Source: Pseudomonas gingeri
GTDB lineage: Bacteria; Pseudomonadota; Gammaproteobacteria; Pseudomonadales; Pseudomonadaceae
Direction of reading: 5' to 3'
Assembly (NCBI RefSeq): GCF_013385635.1
Contig: NZ_JACAPR010000006.1
Span: 124,001 to 188,000 of the forward strand
DNA: 64,000 nucleotides
A program made the position numbers and the translations under genes. Below are positions 20,021-29,616 of this stretch, one piece after another. The stretch's first letter is position 1; the number at the start of each line of letters is the position of its first letter. Under the pieces are notes generated by a model. It saw only the letters and a program-made list of their open reading frames with translations, searched no databases and was not told where the DNA came from.

Positions 20021-20092
20021 TCGCGGGCAAGCCCGCTCCCACAGCGTCACGGGCGATCATCATCCTCTGTGGGAGCCGGCTTGCTGGCGATG
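20021..20092. repeat. pair of inverted REP sequences (REPIN)
   Basis: Two REPs in opposite orientation: TCGCGGGCAAGCCCGCTCCC at 20021 and CTGTGGGAGCCGGCTTGCTG at 20067. They end 7 bases before the stop of the lipoprotein gene and directly follow the long element at 19908. Confidence 0.8.
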
Positions 20093-20098
20093 GCGGTG

Positions 20099-20815
20099 CT
20101 ACGGCTTGCGCGGAGTCAAGACCACCTGGGCCTGCACCTGCCGGTCGATCTGCTTGTCCATCTGCAGGGCAAAGGCCGGGTCGAGTTTCTTCACCCGTTT
20201 CTCCAGCAAGGTCGCCAGCCATGGATAATCCAGGGTGCGCGGGACCTGGAAGGTGACCGTGCACTGGTAATTCACCACGTCCGCCGCCAGCGCATCCATC
20301 TGTTTGCGCAGTTGTGCGATGTCCTGGATGTTCAGGGCGATGGTGCTGCTTTCGGCGCTGGGATCGATCAGTCGGGCAGCCGGCTTGGCTTCGGCGGCCT
20401 TGAGGGCGGCTTCGGCCTTGTCCAGCTCGACCTTGCGGGCCTGGGCAATGGCACCGTTGACGCCACCGGTCAGGGCCGGGGCCTTGGGCATCAGGGCCCG
20501 GGCACGACTCAGGGCGGTGGCCGCGGCGTTGACGTCACCCTTCTGCAGCACGATCTGGCTGCGTTGCAGATAGGCTTCGGCCAGTTGCCGCTGGTAGGGC
20601 ACGAGCTGCGGGTCGTCCGCGGACTGTGCCTGCAAGGCGGCCAGTTGATCTTCGGCGGTGGCCAGTTCGTTGCTGTTGATGCTCTGCTCCAGCGCGGCAA
20701 TCGCCGTGGCCCGGGCATCGGGCACTGCGGTATCGGCCGGCGGGGTGCTTTGGCAGGCACCCAACAGCAGGGAAAATGCGACAAGGAGCAGATAACGGGA
20801 GGCGGACAGCTTCAT
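20099..20815 (-). CDS. putative lipoprotein with tetratricopeptide-like helices (PA5502-like)
   Basis: A 238-residue protein with a lipoprotein signal (LLLGACQS; lipidated Cys21), then alpha-helical repeats rich in Ala/Leu/Glu (about 40-170; AIAALEQSINSNELATAEDQLAAL), as in a TPR-like solenoid. The C-terminal part has TVTFQVPRTLDYPWLATLLEK. It follows znuB on the same strand (38-base gap), so it may be in the zinc operon. No enzyme motif. Matches the PA5502 position in P. aeruginosa. Confidence 0.82.
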   Translation of the reverse strand: MKLSASRYLLLVAFSLLLGACQSTPPADTAVPDARATAIAALEQSINSNELATAEDQLAALQAQSADDPQLVPYQRQLAEAYLQRSQIVLQKGDVNAAATALSRARALMPKAPALTGGVNGAIAQARKVELDKAEAALKAAEAKPAARLIDPSAESSTIALNIQDIAQLRKQMDALAADVVNYQCTVTFQVPRTLDYPWLATLLEKRVKKLDPAFALQMDKQIDRQVQAQVVLTPRKP

Positions 20816-20852
20816 TCCTGCGACTCTCTAATTGCGCAAAAAACGAGCAAGT

Positions 20853-21641
20853 CTACACCCCTCTGCGTGGCAGGACAAAACTCAGCAGAAACAACCCGGC
20901 GGCGGTGACCACGATCGACGGGCCGGCGGGGGTGTCCTTGAACCAGGAAAGCGCCAGCCCGCCGCACACCGCGAGCATCCCCAGGACGCTGGCGCCGAGG
21001 GCCATCTGTTCCGGCGAACGGGCATGACGCTGGGCCGCCGCCGCCGGAATGATCAGCAGCGAGGTGATCAACAGCACGCCGACGATCTTCATCGCCACCG
21101 CGATCACCACGGCGATCAGCAGCATCAGCGCCATGCGCAGGGTCGCCACCGGCAGGCCTTCGACCGTTGCCAGTTCTTCGTGCACGGTGATCGCCAGCAG
21201 CGGCCGCCAGAGGCTGACCAGCAACACCAGCACCGCCGCGCTACCGCCGAGGATCCAGGCCAGGTCGGTGCTGCTGATCGCCAGCAGGTCGCCGAACAGG
21301 TAGGCCATCAGGTCGATGCGCACTTCGTGCATGAAGCTCAGGACCACCAGTCCGAGGGACAGCGTGCTCGGGGCGAGAATCCCCAGCAGCGTGTCGGACG
21401 CCAGCGGCTGGCGCTGTTGCAGGGTCACCAGCAGCACCGCCAGCAGCAGGCAGCCGACGGTCACGGCGAGGGTCGGGCTGACATCCAGCAGAAAGCCCAG
21501 GGCCACGCCGAGCAGGGCGGCGTGGGACAGGGTGTCGCCGAAGTAGGCCATGCGCCGCCAGACCACGAACGAGCCCAGCGGGCCCGCCACCAGCGCCAGG
21601 GCCAAGCCTGCGAGCAGGGCGTAGAGCAGAAAATCAGCCAT
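20853..21641 (-). CDS. znuB: zinc ABC transporter permease
   Basis: Inner-membrane permease of the ZnuABC zinc importer, 262 residues, seven to eight helices, ABC-3 family ([19 protein letters not shown]). Starts at 21641, eight bases inside the 3' end of znuC. Moves Zn2+ received from ZnuA. Confidence 0.94.
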   Translation of the reverse strand: MADFLLYALLAGLALALVAGPLGSFVVWRRMAYFGDTLSHAALLGVALGFLLDVSPTLAVTVGCLLLAVLLVTLQQRQPLASDTLLGILAPSTLSLGLVVLSFMHEVRIDLMAYLFGDLLAISSTDLAWILGGSAAVLVLLVSLWRPLLAITVHEELATVEGLPVATLRMALMLLIAVVIAVAMKIVGVLLITSLLIIPAAAAQRHARSPEQMALGASVLGMLAVCGGLALSWFKDTPAGPSIVVTAAGLFLLSFVLPRRGV

Positions 21642-22422
21642 GCTTGCAGCTATCTCCGTGAACGTGGGCGTGGGCCGCCGGGGCCTCTTCGCTGACCACC
21701 GCGCCATGCAGGTCATGGGCGTGGTCGTGATGGTGGTGATAGATCGCCAGGCTCTGCGCGTTCTTGCCGAACAACTCGACGAAGGCCGGGTCGCCGCTGA
21801 CCTGCTCGGGGTGCCCGGAGCAGCAGACATGGCGGTTGAGGCAGACCACCTGGTCGGTGGTGCTCATCACCAGGTGCAGGTCGTGGGAAACCATCAGCAC
21901 GCCGCAGCCGTGGCGGTCGCGCAACCGGGTGATCAGACTGTAGAGCTCGGCCTGGCCGGCGACGTCGACGCCCTGCACCGGCTCGTCGAGCACCAGCAGC
22001 TCGGGTTCGCGCAACAGCGCCCGGGCCAGCAGCACGCGCTGCATTTCTCCGCCGGAGATGCTTTGCACCGGGCTGTCGATCACCTGTTCGGCACCGACTT
22101 CGCCCAGGGCCGCCATCGCCCGGGCGCGATCGACACCCGGTACCAGGCGCAGGAAGCGCAGCACCGACAGCGGCAGGGTCGGGTCGACGTGCAGCTTCTG
22201 CGGCATGTAGCCGACCCGCAGCTTCGGCTTGCGCCAGACACTGCCACGCTCCGGCTTGAGCAGGCCGAGCACGGCGCGTACCAGGGTGGTCTTGCCCGCG
22301 CCGTTGGGGCCGATCAGGGTGACGATCTGCCGGGGCTCGACGCTCAGGTGAATGTTGTCGAGCACGTTCTGCCCGGCAAAGGTCACGCCCACCTGCTCAA
22401 GGCGAATCAGCGCAGTGCTCAT
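21634..22422 (-). CDS. znuC: zinc ABC transporter ATP-binding protein
   Basis: ATPase of the zinc importer, 262 residues. Walker [10 protein letters not shown], signature SISGGEMQR, Walker [13 protein letters not shown]. The C-terminus is His-rich ([18 protein letters not shown]), a likely zinc-sensing or buffering tail. The start at 22422 overlaps the zur stop by one base; the frame upstream of this ATG belongs to zur in another frame. Confidence 0.95.
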   Translation of the reverse strand: MSTALIRLEQVGVTFAGQNVLDNIHLSVEPRQIVTLIGPNGAGKTTLVRAVLGLLKPERGSVWRKPKLRVGYMPQKLHVDPTLPLSVLRFLRLVPGVDRARAMAALGEVGAEQVIDSPVQSISGGEMQRVLLARALLREPELLVLDEPVQGVDVAGQAELYSLITRLRDRHGCGVLMVSHDLHLVMSTTDQVVCLNRHVCCSGHPEQVSGDPAFVELFGKNAQSLAIYHHHHDHAHDLHGAVVSEEAPAAHAHVHGDSCKHG

Positions 22423-22904
22423 CAGGCCCCCTGGCAACCCGAGCAGAGCCCGACCACTTCGACGGTCTGCGCCTCGACGACGAAGCCGACATCCTTGGCG
22501 CCCTGGACAATCGCGTCGCTGATGGCCTTCTGTTCGAGCTCGATGGCCGCGTGGCAGCTGCGACAGATCAGGAACTGACCCTGGTGGGCGTGTTCCGGGT
22601 TGTTGCAGCCGACAAAGGCGTTGAGCGAGGCGATGCGGTGGACCAGGCCGTTGTCCAGCAGGAAGTCCAGCGCCCGATAGACCGTCGGCGGCGCGGCGCG
22701 GCGGCCGTCCTGCTCGCTGAGCACGGCGAGGATGTCGTAGGCGCCCAGCGGCTTGTGGCTCTGCCACACCAGTTCCAGCACCCGCCGCCGCAGGGCGGTC
22801 AGGCGCAGGCCTTGCCGCGCGCACAGGGCATCGGCCTCGGACAGCGCGCTGTGCACGCAGTGAGAGTGATCGTGGGGACGACTGGCAAGGGGTGTTTTAG
22901 GCAT
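22422..22904 (-). CDS. zur: zinc uptake regulator Zur (Fur family)
   Basis: Fur-family repressor that binds DNA when zinc is loaded. 160 residues: winged helix around [27 protein letters not shown], then a dimerisation domain with structural Cys pairs CRSC and CSGC and His-rich N-terminus (HDHSHCVH). First gene of zur-znuC-znuB, divergent from znuA with a Zur-box-like site between. Called np20 in P. aeruginosa. Confidence 0.94.
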   Translation of the reverse strand: MPKTPLASRPHDHSHCVHSALSEADALCARQGLRLTALRRRVLELVWQSHKPLGAYDILAVLSEQDGRRAAPPTVYRALDFLLDNGLVHRIASLNAFVGCNNPEHAHQGQFLICRSCHAAIELEQKAISDAIVQGAKDVGFVVEAQTVEVVGLCSGCQGA

Positions 22905-22927
22905 GTGAGCGGCGACGATTGTTGTGA

Positions 22928-22950
22928 GAGACGTTATTATGTTACCTGTT
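22928..22950. promoter_or_regulatory. Zur-box-like operator between zur and znuA
   Basis: GAGACGTTATTATGTTACCT and the next three bases align with the enterobacterial Zur consensus (GAAATGTTATANTATAACATTTC) at about 14 of 22 positions, including the central GTTAT and TTAC halves. It is in the 59-base gap between divergent zinc genes, the expected place. Confidence 0.6.
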
Positions 22951-22963
22951 CCTGCCGCCTTGA

Positions 22964-23893
22964 GTGCCCATCGTGTCCCGTCTTTTTACCTTTTTTGTCG
23001 CTTTAAGCGCCGGTTTGTTCGTGATCGGCCCTGTCCAGGCCCAGGTCAACGTCCTGACCAGCATCAAGCCCCTGCAACTGATCGCCGCCGCGGTGCAGGA
23101 CGGTGTGGACACGCCCGAGGTGCTGCTGCCGCCGGGGGCTTCGCCGCACAACTATGCGCTGCGGCCTTCCGATGTGCGCAAGGTGCAGTCGGTGGATCTG
23201 CTCTACTGGATCGGTCCGGACATGGAAAGCTTCCTGCCACGGGTACTCAAGGGCCGCAGCCTGCCGACCGTGGCGGTGCAGGACCTGCCGGGCATGAAGT
23301 TGCGCCGCTTCGCCGAAGACAGCCATTCCCATGCCGAAGACGCCGATGAGCACGATCACGACCACCGTCCGGGCTCGCTGGATGCGCACCTGTGGCTGTC
23401 GACGGTCAATGCCCGGGTGATCGCCGCGCGCATGGCCGCCGACCTGAGCAAGGCCGATCCGGCCAACGCCCAGCGCTACCAGCACAATGTCGAGGCTTTC
23501 GACGGTCGCCTGGATGCACTGGATGCCCGCCTGAAAGCGCGCCTGGCCGGCGTTGCCAACAAGCCGTACTTCGTTTTCCACGAGGCTTTCGATTACTTCG
23601 AAGATGCCTACGGGCTCAAGCACACCGGCGTGTTCAGCGTGGCCGCCGAAGTGCAGCCGGGCGCCCAGCATGTCGCGGCAATGCGCACGCGCCTGCAGGA
23701 AGTCGGCAAGACCTGTGTGTTCAGCGAGCCGCCGTTGCGCCCACGCCTGGCCGAGACACTGGTGTCCGGCCTGCCGGTGAAACTGGCGGAACTGGATGCC
23801 CTGGGCGGCTACACCCCCGCGGCGGCTCATGGTTATGAACAGGTGCTGGAGAAGCTCGGCAATGACCTGGCGGGCTGCCTGGAATCCCTGTAG
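22964..23893 (+). CDS. znuA: zinc ABC transporter substrate-binding protein
   Basis: Periplasmic zinc-binding protein, 309 residues. Signal peptide about 1-27 (VIGPVQAQ), metal ligands His62 in ASPHNYAL and His142 in DAHLWLS, a later FHEAFDYFE, and the mobile His/Asp-rich loop (about 119-136: DSHSHAEDADEHDHDH) typical of ZnuA. Starts at GTG 22964 or the in-frame GTG at 22973; no ATG is available before the signal peptide. A tandem repeat array follows the gene. Confidence 0.94.
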   Translation: MPIVSRLFTFFVALSAGLFVIGPVQAQVNVLTSIKPLQLIAAAVQDGVDTPEVLLPPGASPHNYALRPSDVRKVQSVDLLYWIGPDMESFLPRVLKGRSLPTVAVQDLPGMKLRRFAEDSHSHAEDADEHDHDHRPGSLDAHLWLSTVNARVIAARMAADLSKADPANAQRYQHNVEAFDGRLDALDARLKARLAGVANKPYFVFHEAFDYFEDAYGLKHTGVFSVAAEVQPGAQHVAAMRTRLQEVGKTCVFSEPPLRPRLAETLVSGLPVKLAELDALGGYTPAAAHGYEQVLEKLGNDLAGCLESL

Positions 23894-24221
23894 GGCTTGC
23901 CAGCGATGAGGCCCTTGAGTCCTGCATCGCCCGACCGGCCGCCATCGCCGGCAAGCCGGCTCCTACAGGAGGCTTGTGTCGTCCGCCAAACCGGTGTTCA
24001 CCACAACTCCCTGTAGGAGCTGGCTTGCCAGCGATGGGGCCCTGGAGGCTTGCGTCGTCTGATCGGCCGCCATCGCCGGCAAGCCGGCTCCTACAGGAGG
24101 CTTGTGTCGTCCGCCAAACCGGTGTTCACCACAACTCCCTGTAGGAGCTGGCTTGCCAGCGATGAGGCCCTGGAGCCTTGCGTCGTCTGATCGGCCGCCA
24201 TCGTTGGCAAGGGGGACGGTT
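23894..24221. repeat. tandem array of a 128-bp unit carrying two REPs
   Basis: The unit starting CATCGCCGGCAAGCCGGCTC at 23943 recurs at 24071 and, decayed (CATCGTTGGCAAG), at 24199, an exact 128-base spacing. Each unit holds two opposite REPs separated by a spacer including GGCTTGTGTCGTCCGCCAAA and CCGGTGTTCACCACAACTCC. The bases 23894-23942 are the end of a preceding unit. This fills the gap between convergent znuA and thrB. Confidence 0.85.
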
Positions 24222-25172
24222 TTACAGGGCAAACGGCAGCGGCGTGCTGATCTTCTGCCGCTGCGCCAGGCGCAGCTGGAACTCCATCGGATCATGAATC
24301 AGCACGTCCTGCCCGGCAAAGGACTCGGCGGCGATCAGGCGTGACAGCCAGAACCGCACGCAGGCCACCCGCAGCAGGGTCGGCCACAATTCGGCCTCGG
24401 CCGCGGTAAAGGGTCGCAGGCCGGCATAAGCTCCCAGCAGTGCCCGCGCCCGTTGGCCGTCGATCTGGCCGGCGTCATCCGAGCACCAGTCGTTCAAGGC
24501 AATAGCCACGTCATACAGCATCGGCCCGGAGCAGGCGTTGTAGAAGTCGATCAGGCCGGTCAGGTGCGTGCCTTCGAACATCGCGTTGTCGCGAAACAGG
24601 TCGGCGTGGATATTCGCCCGTGGCAAGGCCAGGATCTGCGTCTTGCGCTGGCTGATCTCGTCCAGTGCCGCCTGCAGCAGGGCCTGGGGTTCGGCGCTCA
24701 GGTGCGACATGAACTGGCCGCCCTCTTCGAGCATCCAGTCCAGACCGCGATCGGTCCGGCGTTCGAGGATCTTGTCGCGGGTCGCCAGGTGCAGGTGGCC
24801 GAGCAGTTCGCCCACCTGCGCGCAATGCTGGGCATTGGCCTGCTTGATGTGCTTGCCGGCCAGGCGCGGTTGCAGCAGCGCCGGCTTGCCGGCCAGTTCG
24901 CGCAGGGCCTGGCCGTCGGTGGTACGCAGGGCGTAGGGCACCGGCAGGTCGGCGCCATGGAGCACGTCCAGCAGGTCGATGAAGAACGGCATTTCCTGGA
25001 CCGGTCCGCGCTCCACCAGGGTCAGGACGTACTCGCCCTTCTCCAGGCTGATAAAGAAATTGGTGTTTTCGCTACCGGCGGCAATTCCCTGGAAATCGAG
25101 CAAGCGACCGAGCCCATAAGGGGCGAGAAAGGTTTCCAGCTCGGGCCGAGCCAGGGGGGTGAACACAGACAT
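24222..25172 (-). CDS. thrB: homoserine kinase
   Basis: Phosphorylates homoserine in threonine synthesis. The 316-residue protein is of the aminoglycoside-phosphotransferase-like ThrB type used by pseudomonads (not the GHMP type): ATP-binding N-lobe SVFTPLARPELETFLAPYGLG, catalytic loop NIHADLFRDNAMF and metal site GLIDFYNACSG. Downstream of a DUF2782 gene on the same strand (59-base gap), possibly co-transcribed. Confidence 0.93.
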   Translation of the reverse strand: MSVFTPLARPELETFLAPYGLGRLLDFQGIAAGSENTNFFISLEKGEYVLTLVERGPVQEMPFFIDLLDVLHGADLPVPYALRTTDGQALRELAGKPALLQPRLAGKHIKQANAQHCAQVGELLGHLHLATRDKILERRTDRGLDWMLEEGGQFMSHLSAEPQALLQAALDEISQRKTQILALPRANIHADLFRDNAMFEGTHLTGLIDFYNACSGPMLYDVAIALNDWCSDDAGQIDGQRARALLGAYAGLRPFTAAEAELWPTLLRVACVRFWLSRLIAAESFAGQDVLIHDPMEFQLRLAQRQKISTPLPFAL

Positions 25173-25231
25173 GGTTAGAACTGCCAGTACGGGCGCCGCG
25201 AATCGAGCCGGCGCCGATCAAGGTTAAAGGG

Positions 25232-25522
25232 CTATTTCCATTCGAAGATCTTCCATGACGGAATCAGCATATCCGGCTGGTCCGAGCGGATAAAGTTTGC
25301 ATCACTTCCGTCGGCGCGCACCAGGAAGTAAGGCGGGGCACCCTTGGGGGTGACCTTGATGGCGTACAGAAAGCCATTTTGCCGGTATTCCTGGATGACT
25401 TTATCGCCTTCCGTGCGAATGGTTACTTCTGGATCGGCCGAGGGTGCGTCATCCGCGGCAATGGCCGCCAACGGAGTGATTGCAAACAGGCCGGCCAACA
25501 ACAGGCGATTGAGCGTGCTCAT
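25232..25522 (-). CDS. DUF2782 family periplasmic protein
   Basis: A 96-residue protein with a signal peptide (about 1-22, LAAIAADD) and a compact domain EVTIRTEGDKVIQEYRQNGFLYAIKVTPKGAPPYFLVRAD that fits DUF2782. Always found between thrB and polA in pseudomonads; function unknown. Divergent from polA with about 74 bases between starts. Confidence 0.85.
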   Translation of the reverse strand: MSTLNRLLLAGLFAITPLAAIAADDAPSADPEVTIRTEGDKVIQEYRQNGFLYAIKVTPKGAPPYFLVRADGSDANFIRSDQPDMLIPSWKIFEWK

Positions 25523-25596
25523 GATAACCTTGTCCCTTTGTCGTCAACGGTCCCGCTATTCTAGCGCCGGACCCGCCGAAAAGGTTGATCGTGCTC

Positions 25597-28407
25597 ATGA
25601 GCAAAGCCCCTCTCGTCCTGGTGGACGGTTCTTCGTACCTCTACCGCGCGTTTCACGCGATGCCGCCGCTCACCACTTCCAAAGGTCTGCCGACCGGCGC
25701 GGTGAAGGGCGTCCTGAACATGCTCCGCAGCTTGCGCAAGCAGTACCCGGACAGCCCGTTTGCCGTGGTCTTCGATGCCAAGGGCGGGACCTTTCGCGAC
25801 GAGATGTACGCCGACTACAAGGCCAACCGGCCGAGCATGCCCGATGACATGCGCGTGCAGATCGAACCGTTGCATGCCAGCGTGCGCGCCATGGGCTTCC
25901 CGTTGCTGTGCGTGGAAGGCGTGGAGGCCGACGATGTGATCGGCACACTCGCCCGCAGCAGCGCGGCGGCGGATCGCCCGGTGGTGATTTCCACCGGCGA
26001 CAAGGACATGGCGCAGTTGGTCGACGGGCACATTACCCTGGTCAACACCATGAACGAAACGTCCATGGACGTGGCTGGCGTGAAGACGAAGTTTGGCGTC
26101 GCTCCCGAGCAGATCATCGACCTGCTGGCGCTGATGGGTGATTCTTCCGACAACATTCCCGGGGTCAAGGGTGTGGGCGAGAAGACTGCCGTGGCCCTGC
26201 TGGTGGGGGTCAACGGTGGCCTCAAAGAGCTCTACGCCAACCTCGACCTGGTACCGACCCTGCCTATCCGCGGGGCGAAGACCCTGCCGGCCAAGCTGCT
26301 CGAACACGAGGAGATGGCCTTCCTGTCCTACCGGCTGGCGACGATCAAGATCGATGTGCCGCTGGATATCGGCCTGGATGACCTGCATCTGGGCGAGCCG
26401 GACCGGGAAAAGCTGGCCGAGCTGTATGCCACGCTGGAGTTCAAGAGCTGGATCGATGAGTTGCAGCGCGAAGCCAGGCGCGCCGAGCTGCAGGCCGTCG
26501 CCGAGGTCGCCCCGGCAGCTTCCGAACCGGTGGCCGGGGAGCCGGTCGAAGCACCGGAGCCGGTTGCCAGCGAGCCGCAGTACGAGACCATCCTCGACCA
26601 GGCGCGCTTCGAGGCCTGGCTGCAGAAGCTCAAGGACGCCAAGCTGTTCGCCTTCGATACCGAAACCACCGGGATCGATGCCCAGCAGGCGCAGCTGGTC
26701 GGGCTGTCCTTTGCCGTGAAGGCCAACGAAGCGGCCTATATCCCGCTGACCCATTCCTATATCGGCGTACCGCAGCAACTGGATCGTGACAGCGTGTTGC
26801 TGGCGCTGAAACCGCTGCTGGAAGACCCGGACAAACTCAAGGTCGGCCAGCACGCCAAGTACGACATGAATATCCTCGCCAATTGCGCCATCGGCGGCGA
26901 TCAGGCGCAGGGCATCACCGTGCGCGGCATTGCCTTCGACACCATGCTCGAATCCTATGTGCTGAACTCCACCGCGACCCGTCACGACATGGACAGCCTC
27001 GCGAAGAAGTACCTCGAACATGACACCGTCAGCTTCCAGGACATCGCCGGCAAGGGCGCCAAGCAACTGACCTTCGACCAGATCCCCCTCGAACAGGCGG
27101 GCCATTATGCGGCGGAAGACGCCGACGTGACCCTGCGCCTGCACCAGGTGCTGCATGAGCAACTAGCCGCCATTCCGAGCCTGGCCAGCGTGCTCAGCGA
27201 TATCGAGATCCCGCTGGTGCCGGTGCTGGCCCGGATCGAGCGCCAGGGTGCGCTCGTGGACAAGGACCTGCTGGGTGTCCAGAGCATCGAGCTGGGCAAC
27301 AAGATGGTCGAGCTGGAGCGCCAGGCGTTCGAGATCGCCGGCGAAGAGTTCAATCTCGGTTCGCCCAAGCAACTGGGGGTCATCCTCTACGAGAAACTCG
27401 GCCTTCCGGTGCTGAAGAAGACCGGCAAGGGCCAGGCCTCCACCGCCGAGGAAGTCCTCGCCAAGCTGGCCGAAGACGACTATCCGCTGCCCAAGGTGCT
27501 GATGCAGTACCGCTCCATGAGCAAGCTCAAGAGCACCTACACCGATCGCCTGCCGGAACAGATCAACCCGCGTACCGGGCGTATCCACACCTCCTATCAC
27601 CAGGCCGTGGCCGCCACCGGGCGCCTGTCCTCCAGCGATCCGAACCTGCAGAACATTCCCGTGCGCACCGCCGAAGGGCGGCGCATCCGCCAGGCGTTTG
27701 TCGCGCCCAAGGGCTACAAGCTGCTGGCGGCGGACTACTCGCAGATCGAGCTGCGGATCATGGCCCACCTGTCGAAGGACGAAGGCCTGCTCAATGCCTT
27801 CCGTGACAACCTCGACGTGCACACGGCCACGGCGGCCGAGGTGTTCAAGGTCGAGCTGGGCGAGGTCACTTCCGACCAGCGGCGCAGCGCCAAGGCGATC
27901 AACTTCGGTCTCATCTACGGTATGGGGGCGCAGAAGCTGGGCAAGGACATCGGCGTCGACACCAAGACCGCCAAGGCCTATATCGATGTCTACTTCGCCC
28001 GTTACCCCGGCGTTCGCGAGTATATGGAACGCACCCGCGGCCAGGCGTCGGAACAGGGCTACGTCGAGACCCTGTTCGGCCGCCGGTTGTACCTGCCGGA
28101 TATCCATTCCAACCGGCCCCAGGAGCGCGCGGCCGCCGAGCGTACGGCGATCAACGCGCCGATGCAGGGCACCGCGGCGGACATCATCAAGAAAGCGATG
28201 GTCAAGGTCGACAACTGGCTGGCCAGTTCGGGCCTGGACGCCAAGGTCATTCTCCAGGTGCACGACGAACTGGTGCTCGAGGTGCGTGAGGACCTGGTGG
28301 CCGAGGTCAGCGAGAGGATCCGCGAGCACATGAGCGGCGCGGTGCAGCTGGATGTACCGTTGCTGGTGGAGGTCGGGGTGGGTAACAACTGGGACGAGGC
28401 GCACTGA
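25597..28407 (+). CDS. polA: DNA polymerase I
   Basis: Repair and Okazaki-fragment polymerase, 936 residues, three domains in order: 5' nuclease (1-290; [25 protein letters not shown]), 3'-5' exonuclease (about 330-515, with DTETTGID, so proofreading residues are kept) and the family A polymerase ([25 protein letters not shown]). The ATG at 25597 ([11 protein letters not shown]) is preferred over TTG 25585 and GTG 25591, but all are in frame. A repeat pair and a small RNA follow. Confidence 0.97.
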   Translation: MSKAPLVLVDGSSYLYRAFHAMPPLTTSKGLPTGAVKGVLNMLRSLRKQYPDSPFAVVFDAKGGTFRDEMYADYKANRPSMPDDMRVQIEPLHASVRAMGFPLLCVEGVEADDVIGTLARSSAAADRPVVISTGDKDMAQLVDGHITLVNTMNETSMDVAGVKTKFGVAPEQIIDLLALMGDSSDNIPGVKGVGEKTAVALLVGVNGGLKELYANLDLVPTLPIRGAKTLPAKLLEHEEMAFLSYRLATIKIDVPLDIGLDDLHLGEPDREKLAELYATLEFKSWIDELQREARRAELQAVAEVAPAASEPVAGEPVEAPEPVASEPQYETILDQARFEAWLQKLKDAKLFAFDTETTGIDAQQAQLVGLSFAVKANEAAYIPLTHSYIGVPQQLDRDSVLLALKPLLEDPDKLKVGQHAKYDMNILANCAIGGDQAQGITVRGIAFDTMLESYVLNSTATRHDMDSLAKKYLEHDTVSFQDIAGKGAKQLTFDQIPLEQAGHYAAEDADVTLRLHQVLHEQLAAIPSLASVLSDIEIPLVPVLARIERQGALVDKDLLGVQSIELGNKMVELERQAFEIAGEEFNLGSPKQLGVILYEKLGLPVLKKTGKGQASTAEEVLAKLAEDDYPLPKVLMQYRSMSKLKSTYTDRLPEQINPRTGRIHTSYHQAVAATGRLSSSDPNLQNIPVRTAEGRRIRQAFVAPKGYKLLAADYSQIELRIMAHLSKDEGLLNAFRDNLDVHTATAAEVFKVELGEVTSDQRRSAKAINFGLIYGMGAQKLGKDIGVDTKTAKAYIDVYFARYPGVREYMERTRGQASEQGYVETLFGRRLYLPDIHSNRPQERAAAERTAINAPMQGTAADIIKKAMVKVDNWLASSGLDAKVILQVHDELVLEVREDLVAEVSERIREHMSGAVQLDVPLLVEVGVGNNWDEAH

Positions 28408-28428
28408 GCCCGGATGCGCCGCGCTCAT

Positions 28429-28514
28429 CTGTAGGAGCCGGCTTGCCGGCGATGAGGCCCTTGAGGCTTGCTGCGCCCATCCGGACGCCATCGCCAGCAA
28501 GCCGGCTCCTACGG
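28429..28514. repeat. REPIN: two inverted REPs after polA
   Basis: CTGTAGGAGCCGGCTTGCCG at 28429 and its near inverse CATCGCCAGCAAGCCGGCTC at 28489, with a ~34-base spacer. Located 21 bases after the polA stop, where it can protect or end the polA mRNA. Confidence 0.85.
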
Positions 28515-28584
28515 AAACGGCATCGAAAGGCCATTAGTTCTGAAATGTTCGGGTGCTATGCCAAATAGTTTTTGAAGCGGCTCG

Positions 28585-28612
28585 GAACTAAATGAGTGAA
28601 ACCGGACTCAGA
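28585..28612 (+). promoter_or_regulatory. AlgU (sigma22)-type promoter for the ErsA-like sRNA
   Basis: GAACTA, then 17 bases, then TCAGA, against the AlgU consensus GAACTT-N16/17-TCtgA. A start about six bases after the -10 (near 28619) gives a transcript of about 131 bases to the terminator, close to the size I recall for ErsA of P. aeruginosa. Confidence 0.7.
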
Positions 28613-28618
28613 GTTACT

Positions 28619-28749
28619 GAATGGCTGGTGAAGCCCTTCGATGCTCCTATGTTGTGTTAAGTGTTGGCAGATATTCTGGACCCCGCCCTAGCGGTCCGGA
28701 ACTTGGACCCCGAACTTCCCCTCCCCATACGAAGTCCGGGGTTTTTTTT
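28619..28749 (+). ncRNA. ersA: ErsA-like envelope-stress small RNA (Spot 42 position)
   Basis: Lies between polA and engB, the locus of Spot 42 in enterobacteria and ErsA in P. aeruginosa. It has an AlgU-type promoter in front and a strong terminator at its end, with no credible reading frame. Near the 3' end an internal hairpin GGTCC/GGACC (28693-28709) competes with the terminator stem. The terminator loop is C-rich (CCCTCCCCATAC), a likely pairing surface. ErsA is Hfq-dependent, AlgU-controlled and represses algC and other envelope genes. The identification rests on position, promoter, length and terminator, not on alignment. Confidence 0.75.
28707..28749 (+). terminator. Rho-independent terminator of the ErsA-like RNA
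   Basis: Stem ACCCCGAACTTC (28707-28718) with GAAGTCCGGGGT (28731-28742), one mismatch, 12-base C-rich loop, then a run of eight T. Strong in the plus direction only. Confidence 0.88.
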
Positions 28750-28782
28750 GCGCGGAAGCCGGCAAGCCGGCTTCAACAATGG

Positions 28783-29427
28783 CTATTCGGCCTGCCCTTC
28801 GCTGCCCTTGTCCGCCAGTTCCATCCAGTCCGCCAGCACAGTGTAGGCTTCTTCCAGGCCCATGCGCTTGGGCGCGGAGAACAACTGGATGGTCACCGCG
28901 TCGCCCCAGCCCTTGCGGATTTCCGCCTGGACCTTGAGCAGGGTGTTCTTCGCCGCGCCATAGGTCAGCTTGTCCGCCTTGGTCAGCAGGATGTGCATCG
29001 GCATGCCGCTGGCAATCGCCCAGTCGAGCATCAGCAAGTCGAAGTCGGTCATTGGATGACGGATGTCCATCATCAGGATCAGGCCCTTCAGGCTCTCGCG
29101 GCTGCCCAGGTAGGCTTCCAGGTGACGCTGCCAGTGCTGCTTGAGCGGAATGGGTACTTTTGCATAACCGTAGCCCGGCAGGTCGACCAGACGGCGATCA
29201 TCGTCTAGCTTGAAGAAGTTCAACAGCTGTGTGCGTCCCGGGGTTTTCGAGGTACGCGCCAGGCTGGCATGGGTCAGGGTGTTCAGCGCGCTGGACTTGC
29301 CGGCATTGGAACGGCCGGCGAAGGCCACTTCAAAGCCTTCGTCGTCCGGACACTGGTCGACTTTGGCCGCGCTGAGCATGAAGGTGGACTGTTGGCACAG
29401 GCCGAGAATGGGGTTCTTGAGTTGCAT
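28783..29427 (-). CDS. engB: ribosome biogenesis GTP-binding protein EngB/YihA
   Basis: Essential P-loop GTPase for 50S assembly, 214 residues. G1 [10 protein letters not shown]3 DLPGYG, G4 TKAD and a late SA motif (LFSAPKRMG) are all visible. The ATG at 29427 ([10 protein letters not shown]) is chosen by family length; the same frame stays open to 30555 across another gene, but that extension is not coding. Confidence 0.95.
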   Translation of the reverse strand: MQLKNPILGLCQQSTFMLSAAKVDQCPDDEGFEVAFAGRSNAGKSSALNTLTHASLARTSKTPGRTQLLNFFKLDDDRRLVDLPGYGYAKVPIPLKQHWQRHLEAYLGSRESLKGLILMMDIRHPMTDFDLLMLDWAIASGMPMHILLTKADKLTYGAAKNTLLKVQAEIRKGWGDAVTIQLFSAPKRMGLEEAYTVLADWMELADKGSEGQAE

Positions 29428-29475
29428 GGGATTTCCGATGTGGGCGGTGCCGGGGAGGCGCGACAAGCTGTGTCG

Positions 29476-29504
29476 TTTCCGTTTCAGTAGCGCCAGTATA
29501 TAAT
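29476..29504 (+). promoter_or_regulatory. sigma70-type promoter before the cytochrome genes
   Basis: A consensus TATAAT at 29499-29504 with TTTCCG 17 bases upstream. It points towards the class I cytochrome gene at 29617 with a leader of about 105 bases. Confidence 0.45.
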
Positions 29505-29616
29505 GCCGCAGATTTTGTGTGCGCTTTGTCCCAACGTAGGATGAAGAACACGGGGACGATTGACCCAGGCTGCGCAATAGAACGCGGCACGTTCCCAACC
29601 CTGAAAAGGTCGTTTC

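Noticed and set aside
23894..24221. CRISPR array
   Set aside because: Repeats are REP palindromes in 128-base tandem units and the 'spacers' are identical; no cas genes nearby.
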